Below the pieces are notes generated by a model. That model saw only the letters and a program-made list of their open reading frames with translations, searched no databases and was not told the DNA's origin. Positions 1 through 9,213 of a DNA stretch of 64,000 nucleotides are shown here, piece by piece. A program made the position numbers and the translations under genes. The DNA is from UBA1479 sp963972065 (GTDB taxonomy: Bacteria > Pseudomonadota > Alphaproteobacteria > Rhodospirillales > Casp-alpha2), in the NCBI GenBank assembly GCA_963972065.1, contig CAXAVJ010000001.1:62001-126000 (forward strand). Reading direction: 5' to 3'. Each line of letters starts with the position of its first letter. Position 1 is the stretch's first letter.

Positions 1-232
1 CACGGCCTACGCGCTTGCGCAGGATCTCCGTGAGGTTCTGCGACTCGAGGTTTTTCATCGCCTCACCGAAAGCTCCGACGCCCGGAAGGACGAGGCAATC
101 GGCGGCGGCCACCTCCGTGGGATCGCCGCTGATCCTGCACTTGGCGCCGATCCGCGTGAACGCGTTTACGACGGACCTGAGGTTGCTGATCTTTATGTCG
201 ACGATCAGAAGTTCGGTGCGATCGGTGGTCAT
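1..232 (-). CDS. hisH: HisH-like glutamine amidotransferase, N-terminal part (truncated by window edge)
   Basis: About 77 N-terminal residues are visible before the window ends. They match the class I glutamine amidotransferase HisH: an NLRSV segment, an SGDP segment and LPGVGAFGEAM at residues 49-59. The catalytic Cys would lie outside the window. HisH releases ammonia from glutamine for a synthase partner. Here the neighbours are surface-sugar genes rather than histidine genes, so it probably feeds a WbpG/PseA-type sugar amidotransferase, as HisH/HisF paralogues do in O-antigen clusters. That role is inference; the family call is firm. The ATG is 10 bp after the stop of the cytidylyltransferase gene. 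Confidence 0.85.
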   Translation of the reverse strand, partial: MTTDRTELLIVDIKISNLRSVVNAFTRIGAKCRISGDPTEVAAADCLVLPGVGAFGEAMKNLESQNLTEILRKRVGR

Positions 233-242
233 ATGGTTGGCC

Positions 243-1001
243 TCATTGGGGGGTAACCCAGAAATCCTGGGCTTTCGCAATTTCCTGCTCTGTCATGCCG
301 TCTGCATTGACGAACCGCAGTTCCGGCTGACGTTGTAAGAGGTCGAGCACATCGGCAGAGGTGAAAGATGAGTTGTCTGGATAAAGGTGCTCGTAAATCT
401 TGGTTGCGAATGTGAAGTCGGAAGGGAGGTCGACCGTCCATCGAAGGAAGCTGGTGTCCCTGTCCTGTGTCAGGTGCGATATGGAATACCCCGAAGCGTC
501 CCGATAAACGAAGGGCGTTACATGTTCGCGATCGAAAGGACTCCTCGTCTCTTCGTTGATGCGGCGTAAGACATCCGCGCGGATGACTTCGCAATCCAGA
601 CCTTTTGGAAACGTTCTTTGCAGCGCATTGGTCGAATAATCGGCGTCTGTGTCCAGATGGCGTTGTATGAGTGCATCGATCACATCCCAATCGGCAAGAG
701 GGCAATCGGCTGTCAGTCGAACTACATGGTCCGGGCGATATTGCTCAACTACCTTACAAAAGCGCGCGAGCACATTATTGAGTGGGCCTCTGACACAAGG
801 CAGGTCTTCATCGGCGCAGGTGGCGGCGATTGTGTCGTCGCTCTGGTCGTTGCTCGTGGCGACCACAAGGCCGTCCAAAAATCGACAGCGTCGCAGGCGC
901 TCGATCTGCTGAACGATCATAGGTCGGCCCAGGATTGGGCGCAGGACCTTGCCCGGCAGACGCCGGGAAGAGAGCCGTCCTTGAAGGATGGCAAGGATCA
1001 T
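243..1001 (-). CDS. SpsF-like cytidylyltransferase family protein
   Basis: 252 residues. The N-terminus LQGRLSSRRLPGKVL (about residues 5-19) is the nucleotide-binding signature of the CMP-KDO/CMP-NeuAc synthetase and SpsF family, followed by a typical alpha/beta transferase fold with RLTADCPL near residue 96. Members activate acidic sugars with CTP or act in spore-coat-type polysaccharide synthesis. It is next to last in the leftward sugar operon visible here. A second, divergent member lies at 8494-9213, so the two probably act on different sugars or steps. The substrate cannot be read from the sequence. Confidence 0.8.
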   Translation of the reverse strand: MILAILQGRLSSRRLPGKVLRPILGRPMIVQQIERLRRCRFLDGLVVATSNDQSDDTIAATCADEDLPCVRGPLNNVLARFCKVVEQYRPDHVVRLTADCPLADWDVIDALIQRHLDTDADYSTNALQRTFPKGLDCEVIRADVLRRINEETRSPFDREHVTPFVYRDASGYSISHLTQDRDTSFLRWTVDLPSDFTFATKIYEHLYPDNSSFTSADVLDLLQRQPELRFVNADGMTEQEIAKAQDFWVTPQ

Positions 1002-1031
1002 CGCGCGTGGGATCCGGACAGGTCGAAAAAA

Positions 1032-2015
1032 TTACGCGTCGACAATGGCGCGCAAGTCTTCAATGGAAACCCATTGATCGTTGTTGTCACTGGAATACTC
1101 AAACTCCGGATCGACGAGAGTTCCCGGAGACCCTTCGTAGAGGATCGTGTCATCCTCCCAGAATTGAATCTGCGGTTTGATGATAAAATAGTCGTCGAAG
1201 GAATAAGTGAAACTGGCGTCCTCACGCTGCACCAGAATTTCGTGCAGTTTCTCGCCCGGGCGAATCCCGATGACTTCCTGTCGGCAGTCGGGTGCAACCG
1301 CAGTGGCCAGGTCGGTAATGCACATGGATGGAATCTTAGGAACAAATATTTCTCCGCCATGCATGATGTCTATGCTGCGGATGACGAACTGTACGCCCTC
1401 CTCGATTGTCAGCCAGAAACGGGTCATCCGAGGATCGGTGATTGGCAGCACGCCGTTTTTGGCCTTCTCCTTGAATACGGGAACGACCGACCCGCGAGAC
1501 CCGATGACGTTGCCGTATCTGACCAGCGAGAAGCAGGTCTCTCCGCGGCGAGTCAGGTTGTTGGCAGCAATGAACAGCTTGTCCGAGCAGAGCTTTGTCG
1601 CGCCGTAAAGGTTGATGGGATTGACGGCCTTGTCGGTGGATAGCGCGATGACTTTTTTGACATTTGATCCGATTGCCGTGTTGATGATGTTTTCGGCGCC
1701 CAGGACGTTCGTCTTGATACATTCCATCGGATTGTATTCTGCGGCCACTACCTGCTTCATCGCCGCGGCGTGGACAATCGTGTCGATGCCGTCCAAGGCA
1801 AGCCTAAGGCGGGCTTCGTCCCGAACGTCGCCGATGAAATAGCGCAAGTTCGGATGGCTGATTTCTTGCGCCATCTCGAACTGCTTCAGCTCGTCGCGTG
1901 AAAACACGACCAATCGCTTGATGTTATAGTTGGCGAGCACGTGGCGCACGAACGCCTTACCGAACGAGCCGGTGCCGCCGGTTACGAGAACAGAAAGGCC
2001 GTCAAGAGTACTCAT
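1032..2015 (-). CDS. pseB: UDP-N-acetylglucosamine 4,6-dehydratase (PseB/CapD-type)
   Basis: Extended SDR enzyme of about 327 residues. The Rossmann motif is VTGGTGSFGKAF near the N-terminus, followed by HAAAMKQVVAAEYNP and the STDKAVNPINLYGATK segment that holds the Lys/Tyr region of the inverting 4,6-dehydratases. PseB makes UDP-4-keto-6-deoxy-L-AltNAc, the first step toward pseudaminic acid; close relatives (CapD, FlaA1) act in capsule synthesis. The start chosen is MSTLDGL at 2015. An in-frame ATG at 2027 lacks an obvious ribosome binding site, whereas GGAAAATGG precedes 2015. The family is certain; the stereochemistry and product are inferred. Confidence 0.85.
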   Translation of the reverse strand: MSTLDGLSVLVTGGTGSFGKAFVRHVLANYNIKRLVVFSRDELKQFEMAQEISHPNLRYFIGDVRDEARLRLALDGIDTIVHAAAMKQVVAAEYNPMECIKTNVLGAENIINTAIGSNVKKVIALSTDKAVNPINLYGATKLCSDKLFIAANNLTRRGETCFSLVRYGNVIGSRGSVVPVFKEKAKNGVLPITDPRMTRFWLTIEEGVQFVIRSIDIMHGGEIFVPKIPSMCITDLATAVAPDCRQEVIGIRPGEKLHEILVQREDASFTYSFDDYFIIKPQIQFWEDDTILYEGSPGTLVDPEFEYSSDNNDQWVSIEDLRAIVDA

Positions 2016-2062
2016 TCCATTTTCCATATTCGCAAATGGGCAGGGGGCGTCCGCCCTGGCCG

Positions 2063-4321
2063 TTAAAGGTAGGCCCTGATGAACGCCTGGCGGATATCAC
2101 AGTCGAAAAGTTGGCCAATTGTGCGATCGGGATCGACTTCGTAAGTTTCCGCAATCTGGTGCGATAGCGTTTCCGTCTCGACGAGCGCGCGATCGTATTC
2201 GATCCGGCGGTCGCGGTTCCGGTAAAACGAGTGGCACGATGCGATCGCGGGATAAGCACTGATCGCCTCTTGGTCTTGTATGCAGACCGACAGGTTGTAC
2301 AGCAAGACGTACGACCCTGCGGGAATATCAGCCAATGACGACCAGCGATCGTCGACTTCTATCACGTCAGAAAACGGCAGCCGGCGCTTGAGCCAACCGG
2401 CCAACATGTACAGAATCTCCAGGTGAGCCTTGTCGGTCACGAGGACCCCGCGATCCTGTTTTGAGTCTTCTCCGAACAATTCTTCGGCAAGCCGGTCGAG
2501 GGCCGCGTTGTTGCGGGCGTAAATACTGCTGAGGAGGTTCCGGGTAAGGAACTGATTGAGGTCCTGGTGCTCGGGGCGCAGCAAATTGCGGAGTGCTCGG
2601 TCGGAATTGGCGTAGATATCCTGACGCTGGGCCTTTTCTGCCGCTGCGAGCAGGTTGCCGACGTTCGGAATCTCGGCGCGGTTGACCATCACATCATCGA
2701 CAACAAGGATGTCGGCGTTCGTCCGGAGAAAACAAGACAGCGCGTCAAGAGGCGTTAGTACGATCGGCTCGTCGTTGTCGTTGAACGACGTGTTGACCAG
2801 AACCGGAACACCCGTCAGCTTGTGGAACGCGTCGATCACCTGGTAGATGCGTCCCGTATCTTGGTCGCAGGTTTGAACGCGGGCCGTGCCGTCTACATGG
2901 ACGACGGTGCAGGCGTCCTGATGTGCCCGTTCGCGACAGGTAACGGCAAACAACATATGTGGGTGATCTTGCACCGGACTTTCAAAAAAATCGACGAAAT
3001 GTTCCGCCATGATGATTGGCGCGAACGGCCGATAAGCCTCGCGGTGTTTGATCTTGCCGTTCAGAATCGCCTTCATGTCGGCGGGGCGAGGGTCGGCAAG
3101 GAAAGAGCGATGACCGAGGGCCCGTGGCCCGAAGTCCCAGCCGTCTTCGTAGTAGGCCACGACCTTTTTATCGGCGAGAGACGTGGTCAATGCCTGCAGA
3201 TCCATGGCGTGGCAGGCAACCCCATGCTCCGCCAGGAGGGACTTCAATCGGGCGTTGTCGAAGGAAACGGGCGCGTATGTCCAAAACCGCTCGGTCTCTG
3301 ACCAGTTGGGAAGCTGCCAGCCCGATCTGCGGGCCGCTTCTTCCAAGCCGGCCATGGCCAGTCCGAGAGGAAGCCCGGAATCGCCGCTGGCTGGCTGCAC
3401 ATAGATTTCGTCGAATATATTCGCCTTGCGCAGGACCTCATTGGCGACGCAGTTGAGGCCGACGCCACCGGCGATGCAAAGACGACGGGCGCCCGTGCGC
3501 TCCTTAATCTGTCGTCCGAGGTGAAGGAGGCAGCGCTCCAATTCCTGCTGTAGGTTATAGGCTAGCCGGGCGTAATAGGGGCCGTAGACATCGCCCTGGC
3601 AGGGCTTGATGTCCAGCAGTAGCCGAAGCGACGGGCAGCGCTGTATGATATGGGAATAATCGACACTGAAACCCTCATACACCCCCCTCAGGTCGGGCAG
3701 TTCGGCATCCATCTCGGCGTGTTCGGCGCCATAGGGGGCGAGCCCCATGGTCTTGCCTTCTTCTCCTGAATCGAAACCCAACGTTTGGGTGATCAGGTTG
3801 TATAGCATGCCGATTCCGGTGCCTGCTTTTGAATAGATATTTTCCAGACCATCGGTCTGGTTTGCAAGATAGATGGAGTGGGTTTGCTGCTCCGAACCTA
3901 AGCCGTCGATCACCAGAACGGCGGCTTGGTCGAAACCGCTGGGATAAAATGCTGTATAGGCATGCGCGGCATGATGCGAGGGTGCGAAGTAGACTTGGTC
4001 TTCGTGAAGATTTAGATGAGCACGGATATAGTCACCCACGAGCTTGCGGTAGTATTTGGCCGTGTCGAAGGCGGTTCGCTGGTCCATGTAGTCCATGGAT
4101 ACGACCGAAACATCCTCGAGGCCGATCCCATAGTAATCAAGGCAGGCTTGGACCGCGCGCAGGGGGAACTGATAGGACTTCTTCTTCCGCGACAACATCC
4201 CTTCTTCGAAATGTATGTAATCGAAGCTGCCATCTTCGCCGAGGCGTGCGAGGGCTGCTGCGGGATCATGTGAGCAGTAACTCATGAACCCCAGTGCATA
4301 CTGATAATTGCCGCTCTTCAT
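2063..4321 (-). CDS. NodU/CmcH-type carbamoyltransferase with C-terminal extension
   Basis: 752 residues. The N-terminal half has the Kae1/TsaD-like fold with metal-binding motif SHHAAHAYTAF and VIDGLGSE, then IAGGVGLNCVANE. The C-terminal carbamoyltransferase domain has YEDGWDFGPRALGHRS near residue 400 and VLVNTSFNDNDEPIV near residue 525. These enzymes transfer carbamoyl from carbamoyl phosphate through carbamoyl-AMP to a sugar or antibiotic hydroxyl. Typical NodU proteins end near residue 570-610. Here about 150 more residues follow and do not resemble the known domains; I do not recognise that extension. It lies beside a methyltransferase and probably decorates the polysaccharide sugar. 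Confidence 0.88.
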   Translation of the reverse strand: MKSGNYQYALGFMSYCSHDPAAALARLGEDGSFDYIHFEEGMLSRKKKSYQFPLRAVQACLDYYGIGLEDVSVVSMDYMDQRTAFDTAKYYRKLVGDYIRAHLNLHEDQVYFAPSHHAAHAYTAFYPSGFDQAAVLVIDGLGSEQQTHSIYLANQTDGLENIYSKAGTGIGMLYNLITQTLGFDSGEEGKTMGLAPYGAEHAEMDAELPDLRGVYEGFSVDYSHIIQRCPSLRLLLDIKPCQGDVYGPYYARLAYNLQQELERCLLHLGRQIKERTGARRLCIAGGVGLNCVANEVLRKANIFDEIYVQPASGDSGLPLGLAMAGLEEAARRSGWQLPNWSETERFWTYAPVSFDNARLKSLLAEHGVACHAMDLQALTTSLADKKVVAYYEDGWDFGPRALGHRSFLADPRPADMKAILNGKIKHREAYRPFAPIIMAEHFVDFFESPVQDHPHMLFAVTCRERAHQDACTVVHVDGTARVQTCDQDTGRIYQVIDAFHKLTGVPVLVNTSFNDNDEPIVLTPLDALSCFLRTNADILVVDDVMVNRAEIPNVGNLLAAAEKAQRQDIYANSDRALRNLLRPEHQDLNQFLTRNLLSSIYARNNAALDRLAEELFGEDSKQDRGVLVTDKAHLEILYMLAGWLKRRLPFSDVIEVDDRWSSLADIPAGSYVLLYNLSVCIQDQEAISAYPAIASCHSFYRNRDRRIEYDRALVETETLSHQIAETYEVDPDRTIGQLFDCDIRQAFIRAYL

Positions 4322-4358
4322 TTGGCCTTCCAGTTCCGTGGCTTTTGCCGACCGGAGA

Positions 4359-5087
4359 TCACTTGCTTTGCCCGGACGGTTTCACGCCGTATCCGAGCAG
4401 TGCCACTTCGTTGGAAAAGCGAATGATTTTCCAAAGCGGGCTGGTGAAATTGTCGTTGTACGGATAGGGGAAAAGTCGGATGAAGGCGCAGAGCGCACGA
4501 CCGAGCTTGCCGCGCCATCCCGGCAGCCAGGTAAAGGGCAGGTAGTGGAAGTTCTCTGAAACTACGTCTTCGAAGCCGTAAGCGTAGAGAATCGACCGCA
4601 TGCTCTGTTTCATCCATGGGATGCCGTAGCCATGAGTGTGGTCGATCCAATGGACTCGCCACATGTACCACCAGTCGTTGGTCAAAAGCAGAACCTTCCC
4701 GCCTGGCTTCAGGACGCGGGAAATCTCTGCCATTAGATGATCGCCGTTGACGTGTTCGATCGCCGACTTGCACCAGACGACGTCGAAGCTCTCGTCTGGA
4801 TAAGGAAGGGCTTCCGTGCGCATATCGGCAACACGCAGGCGTTCTTCGCGTTTCGAAAAGGCCTCCGCAGCAGCATCGCTCATGTCGACCAGCCATGTTT
4901 CCAGGCCGGAAGCCTCCAGGGCGGCGGCATGTTCGCCGCGACCACACATGATATCGACGACTTTTCCCTTCAAGGAAAACCGTTCCACGAGATGGCGCAC
5001 CAATTTAGCGGGGAAATCGTTCATGGGCTTGAAATCGAGGGCATATTCGATCTCGAGCATGGATCGCGTGGGAGAGGCAGAAGTCAT
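4359..5087 (-). CDS. SAM-dependent methyltransferase (class I)
   Basis: 242 residues. It has a Methyltransf_11-type core with VVDIMCGRGEHAAALE (motif I, about residues 43-58), DMSDAAAEAF (motif II), SFDVVWCKSAIEHV (motif IV) and VLKPGGKVLLL (post motif). A GGAGTTCC ribosome binding site precedes the ATG at 5087. It lies between the carbamoyltransferase and an unknown gene in the sugar operon, so methylation of a sugar or its precursor is likely. The acceptor is not known. Confidence 0.8.
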   Translation of the reverse strand: MTSASPTRSMLEIEYALDFKPMNDFPAKLVRHLVERFSLKGKVVDIMCGRGEHAAALEASGLETWLVDMSDAAAEAFSKREERLRVADMRTEALPYPDESFDVVWCKSAIEHVNGDHLMAEISRVLKPGGKVLLLTNDWWYMWRVHWIDHTHGYGIPWMKQSMRSILYAYGFEDVVSENFHYLPFTWLPGWRGKLGRALCAFIRLFPYPYNDNFTSPLWKIIRFSNEVALLGYGVKPSGQSK

Positions 5088-5103
5088 AGGAACTCCGTTT
5101 AGA

Positions 5104-6300
5104 TTACCGGGCGGGTTGGTAGGGCTCAGGCGTCCTGCCGTAAAGTGAGGATTCGGTCTCTAGAAATTTTGCCAGATAGGGCCACAACGGGCGGCCCAAG
5201 CTGTCGGGCGTGCAGATAAACTGCCGTTGGTATTCGGTATATAGGACATCGTCGATCTGGTTCCACCTGTCGGGAGACAGGGCTGTGGAATCGAAATTGT
5301 CGATATCGACCACTGGACGTCCGAGATACTCGGCGCGGGCGGTGATATGACAGCCCATCCAACTATTGTCCAGGTCCTGTGACGTCAGCAGAAGAAGCGG
5401 CTTTCGCCAGATTACCGTAAACGACTGCGAAGTTGAGGCGTGGCTAAGCACCAGTGCGGCATCGCGGATCAGTTCGGCCGTGCGGCCGGCAACGATTGTG
5501 CGGGCGCCGAACGAAGGCGGGTTCTGGTCAAGATAAGCGCGCGGGTGCGCTGCGATGATTACCTTCAGCCCTGTTTGTTCTTCCAGAGAATCAAAAACCC
5601 GTTGGAGGGCTGGGTAGTAGCGCTTCGCTGTCGTTGGCGGCCGGACTTTGCAAAAGGCATAGTCCGGATGGTGGATCATGTCCTCGTCGATGAACACCGC
5701 ATAAGGCTGTTCGGGGGGCTTGGGGGCGCCTAACCGTAAGGCGGTTTCAAAGTCCAAGGTATGCGCCCAGATACAAGTCTTAGCCTGAATCAGCGGTGAC
5801 CGTGCGCCTGCGTGACCGGAGAGTATAGCCACTTCCGGCGGGGCATCTGACAATTGTGCCGATTGCGGTCTCGCGAAGATGCGGGCCAGGCGCGCCGAAA
5901 ATTTTCCGCTCAGTGCCGGCAGGTGCAACGCTTCTCGAACTCGCACGAACAGCCGCGGTTTGCTCGGTGGCGGAACGACCCCGCTTACGTACACGATCCG
6001 CGGAATGTTCCGACGCCGTAGTTCTTGTCGGATGGCCATTCCTTCCGGCCAATCACTCATATAGTCGAACGCCACCGCGGGGCCGTCGAGTCGGTCGAGT
6101 TCCTGGACCAACGCCTCGTGGCTGCCGACATCGACCCGCCCCGGAGTGCCTGGATCGGGACGGTGGATGTCCGGTTGGACCCAGGTGCTGCAATCGAGAA
6201 TCTGGACGGGGAAACGATGGGCCAGTTCTTCCGCGCCAAGGCGTTTGAAATCCCGTTGCTCGAAATGAAACCCGGCGACGTATAGAAGAGTGGGGATCAC
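5104..6300 (-). CDS. unknown protein in polysaccharide operon, possibly glycosyltransferase-like
   Basis: 398 residues, with no membrane segment or signal peptide evident. I do not recognise a named family. Visible features are an N-terminal alpha/beta stretch (TLLYVAGFHFEQRDFKRLG), a central segment AVFIDEDMIHHPDY, then VIIAAHPRA followed by LIRDAALVLSHASTS near residues 275-295. The HPRA and SHAST pair resembles the C-terminal donor-binding half of GT-B surface-polysaccharide transferases, but this is only a resemblance. The gene starts with GTG in a GTGA overlap with the preceding gene, which means tight translational coupling. It is clearly coding and part of the operon. Confidence 0.75.
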   Translation of the reverse strand: MIPTLLYVAGFHFEQRDFKRLGAEELAHRFPVQILDCSTWVQPDIHRPDPGTPGRVDVGSHEALVQELDRLDGPAVAFDYMSDWPEGMAIRQELRRRNIPRIVYVSGVVPPPSKPRLFVRVREALHLPALSGKFSARLARIFARPQSAQLSDAPPEVAILSGHAGARSPLIQAKTCIWAHTLDFETALRLGAPKPPEQPYAVFIDEDMIHHPDYAFCKVRPPTTAKRYYPALQRVFDSLEEQTGLKVIIAAHPRAYLDQNPPSFGARTIVAGRTAELIRDAALVLSHASTSQSFTVIWRKPLLLLTSQDLDNSWMGCHITARAEYLGRPVVDIDNFDSTALSPDRWNQIDDVLYTEYQRQFICTPDSLGRPLWPYLAKFLETESSLYGRTPEPYQPAR

Positions 6301-7121
6301 AGAGCGCAGTATTCCTGAAGATAAGCCCGATAGTCCCGGGCCGCCGCCAGATCGTCTGCCTGTCGGGCGGCCTGAAGAATAAAGTCACCATCGTATCCAA
6401 TCGCAGCCAGGCCGGCGAACACGTGGGGAATTTCCGTTTCGCCCTTACCCAAGGGAACACTGTAGTCGGCCCGTGTGCAGTCCTTCACGTGAACGTTGCG
6501 GATATGCTGGCCGTACTTAGGCAGTTCATCATCTGGATGGAAACCGAACCAGGTGCTGTTACCCATGTCGTAATTGACGCCCAAACAGGGGTGGGCGTAC
6601 GCGTCCATCAACGTGGCAAGCTCGTCGGCCGGGAGGTCGCTTTCCAAAACGATGTCGACACCAACCGCTTTGGCATGCGTCAGGATTTTGTCAATCGCGG
6701 AATCGAACAGCTGTTTGGCGTTGTCCGATCGAAGCGAGTTCACGCCCATCATCGGAAGCTCGACAAATCCCAGACCCAACGCGGCACAATCATCTAACAT
6801 GGTAAGAAGTTGAACAACGCTGGAGCGGCATGTAGCGGGGTCGTCGGCGACCAGGGGGCATTCCATGAAGTTGTCGCCGCACAAACCCACCACATGGATA
6901 TCGTGCTCCGCCGACAGGTCGCTGATGCGGGCGCGTCCCTTGGGTGACCGAATGGGGTGACTGTCCCAGCTTGCCATTTCGATGGTCAATTCGATCGCGT
7001 TGTATCCAAGGCCCGCAAGCAGGGGGAACTCTTCGGGCCAGCGATCGCCTGGGAAGGCTTGAATGCGATCATCGACCTTGGGTAGCAGCCGGCCCTGCAT
7101 CATTCCGACGCGCCCACTCAT
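6297..7121 (-). CDS. sugar phosphate isomerase/epimerase (xylose isomerase-like TIM barrel)
   Basis: 274 residues of AP-endonuclease-2 type TIM barrel. It starts MMQGRLLPKVDDRIQAFP, then GYNAIELTIE, VELPMMGVNSLR, DIVLESDL, HPCLGVNYDMGN and IRNVHVKDC, with strand-end Glu, Asp and His residues that normally bind a divalent metal. Proteins of this form interconvert keto sugars. Its ATG overlaps the stop of the class III aminotransferase (ATGA). A second member of the same fold lies at 14001-14882, so two carbonyl isomerisation steps may occur in the pathway. Confidence 0.8.
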   Translation of the reverse strand: MSGRVGMMQGRLLPKVDDRIQAFPGDRWPEEFPLLAGLGYNAIELTIEMASWDSHPIRSPKGRARISDLSAEHDIHVVGLCGDNFMECPLVADDPATCRSSVVQLLTMLDDCAALGLGFVELPMMGVNSLRSDNAKQLFDSAIDKILTHAKAVGVDIVLESDLPADELATLMDAYAHPCLGVNYDMGNSTWFGFHPDDELPKYGQHIRNVHVKDCTRADYSVPLGKGETEIPHVFAGLAAIGYDGDFILQAARQADDLAAARDYRAYLQEYCAL

Positions 7122-8497
7122 CGGCGTTCCGCAGCCACCTCGACGATTGCTTCACCCGTCACTTGTAGGCCTTCAATCAGGGCGTCGTCGGGAATCGTCA
7201 GGGGCGGGCCCAGCTTCAAGGTTCCTCTTCCGGTGCGGATGTGGAACACCCCCTTGCGCAGGCAGCGTTCGACCACATGGTCGCAAAACAGCGGATCGAG
7301 CTCCTCGCCGTTCTCCTTGGTCAGGAAAACCCCCCAAAGCAGCCCGTTTCCAAGCACGCGGCCTATACGTTCGGGCGTCTTCTGTTTCCAGCGATTGATC
7401 TCGCGGCGAACAATTTCGCCCTTGCGTGCGGATTCGGAAACCAGATTTTCGGTCTCAAAGATTTCGATGTTGGCTAGGCCCGCCGCGCAGGACAACGGAT
7501 GGCCCCCGTGTGAGCTGGTGTAGGCAGGATCCAGATCGATGATCTCTCCACGACCCAACACGACGGACAGCGGCATCGAGCCCGAGACGCCTTTGCCGCA
7601 GGTCACGAGATCTGCCTCGACGCCGTATTGCTCATAAGCGAACAGCGTGCCGCATCGCCCAAAGCCGGCTTGAATTTCGTCGAAGATCAGAAGGGCGTCT
7701 CGCTCGGCCGTCCATTCGCGAACGGCTTGCACGTAGTCCGTAGGATAAAAGATGCCACCCCAGCCTTGATAGGATTCGAGAATCAAGGCGATGACGTCGT
7801 CCAAGTCCGTGGTCTCGCCGAGCTTGGTGATGTCGCGTGTGAACATCTCGCGCCCGGTTATGCCTTCCGCTTCCAGAACCCACGGATAGGGAAACGGAAG
7901 ATGGCGCATGGCTGGATCGTGGTACCCGATCCAGTGCTTCTGTTCGTGATACCCGCCCGCCATTTGCGCACCTAGGGTCTTGCCGTGAAAATTCCCGTCG
8001 AAGCCGATAATGGTGCGGCGCTTACGGTCATCTCTGAGGCCGTAGAGACGGGCCAGTTTGATCGCTCGTTCGCTAGCCTCGGCGCCAGTCGAGAACAGCG
8101 ACGCTTTGGTCAAGTTCGCCGGCGTGAAGGCGATCAGCTTCTCAAGGTACTGGGCGCGGATTTCCGTCGGGTAGGTATAGGCATGGCAAAGTTTCTCGGC
8201 CTGCTCTTGCAGTGTCTTGACCATGTGCGGATGGGCGTGGCCGCAATTGGCGACAAAGATCGTGGACGAGAAATCGATCCACGCATTCCCGTAGGGATCG
8301 AAGATCTGGTAACCGTTCGCGCGATCCCAGATGACCGGCGGCTGGTCCATGGCGTTTGAGCTTTCGTGTCGCGCGATCCGTTCCATGATGCCGCGCGTAC
8401 CTGGGGCGGGAATGGCGGTCACGATTCGCCGGTGGGTGGTTTCAACTTTGTCGACCTTGACCGGGTCGATGCTAAAGGAGAAAGGTTCGCTCATCAC
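7118..8497 (-). CDS. class III PLP-dependent aminotransferase
   Basis: 459 residues. It is typical of acetylornithine/4-aminobutyrate/glutamate-1-semialdehyde-type enzymes: FSTGAEASERAIKLAR (phosphate cup), LLIFDEIQAGFGRCGT (PLP-binding Asp) and VTCGKGVSGSMPLSVVLG, whose Lys forms the Schiff base. It transfers an amino group to a terminal aldehyde or ketone. In the sugar operon it probably aminates a carbohydrate intermediate, though class III enzymes are less usual there than DegT enzymes. The start is GTG at 8497 or ATG at 8494; both overlap the upstream stop. Confidence 0.85.
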   Translation of the reverse strand: MMSEPFSFSIDPVKVDKVETTHRRIVTAIPAPGTRGIMERIARHESSNAMDQPPVIWDRANGYQIFDPYGNAWIDFSSTIFVANCGHAHPHMVKTLQEQAEKLCHAYTYPTEIRAQYLEKLIAFTPANLTKASLFSTGAEASERAIKLARLYGLRDDRKRRTIIGFDGNFHGKTLGAQMAGGYHEQKHWIGYHDPAMRHLPFPYPWVLEAEGITGREMFTRDITKLGETTDLDDVIALILESYQGWGGIFYPTDYVQAVREWTAERDALLIFDEIQAGFGRCGTLFAYEQYGVEADLVTCGKGVSGSMPLSVVLGRGEIIDLDPAYTSSHGGHPLSCAAGLANIEIFETENLVSESARKGEIVRREINRWKQKTPERIGRVLGNGLLWGVFLTKENGEELDPLFCDHVVERCLRKGVFHIRTGRGTLKLGPPLTIPDDALIEGLQVTGEAIVEVAAERR

Positions 8498-9213
8498 TGT
8501 TGATCCTGGCCGGAAATGCGATTGGCGACGGTGACGATTTCGTCGGTTGGGGGCGTCACAGGGTCAACGATCTCCCTGCCCACAGCTTGCAGCAAGGCAA
8601 GGTCTTCGGGGTAATCCAAATCCATCTTGACCGGCGTGTGTAACCGAGGGCTGACCTCGATACGGGTTACCTTGAACATCTCGGGGTGTTTGTAGAAATA
8701 CGGAAAGACATGTTCGCGATCATGAGGGTCCTGAGTTGCCTCCGCGACGCGCTTGAGCGCGGAAAACTTCAAATACTCGCCACCGAAGTCGTTGATGCGG
8801 TCCGTGTGAACGCTGTTAGTGAAGCCGACGAAATCCCATGCGCCGTCAGCACCAAATTCGACGATGCGGTCGATTTCGCGCCAGTCCATGAATACGTTGT
8901 CGCCGGTCGCGCGGACCAAATGGTCGCTGACCGCGTGGGCTTCGGCGGCGGCGAGGTATCGGCCGACAAGATCGGACTCGCTGCCTCTGAACACGGGGAA
9001 GCCGGCGGCGGCGGCGGTTTCCGCCAACGGCGTGTCGCGGTCCATATCAGAGGTCGCCAGCACCACCTTGGCTAGGCGCGAGGATTTGGCCAGCCGGAGC
9101 AGGACGATTTCGATCACGGGGATTGCCCCGATCAGTTCAAGGCTTTTGCCGGGGCATCGCTGCGACCCCATGCGGGCCTGGACGATGCAAGTGGCTTTCA
9201 AGTCGGCGGTCAT
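8494..9213 (-). CDS. CMP-sugar synthetase/SpsF-like cytidylyltransferase
   Basis: 239 residues from the ATG at 9213, chosen because it forms an ATGA overlap with the VOC gene and starts just before the signature. TCIVQARMGSQRCPGKSLE is the nucleotide-binding loop, and LVRATGDNVFMD is the metal-site region. The open frame extends 23 codons upstream without homologous sequence. It likely activates the operon's acidic sugar as a CMP derivative, a natural partner for the NeuB-like synthase at 12242. It differs clearly from the paralogue at 243-1001. Confidence 0.8.
   Translation of the reverse strand: MTADLKATCIVQARMGSQRCPGKSLELIGAIPVIEIVLLRLAKSSRLAKVVLATSDMDRDTPLAETAAAAGFPVFRGSESDLVGRYLAAAEAHAVSDHLVRATGDNVFMDWREIDRIVEFGADGAWDFVGFTNSVHTDRINDFGGEYLKFSALKRVAEATQDPHDREHVFPYFYKHPEMFKVTRIEVSPRLHTPVKMDLDYPEDLALLQAVGREIVDPVTPPTDEIVTVANRISGQDQQ

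Noticed and set aside
1..232. Histidine biosynthesis HisH
   Set aside because: The fold is HisH, but all neighbours are surface-sugar genes, so a role with a sugar amidotransferase is more likely. The left flank would decide.
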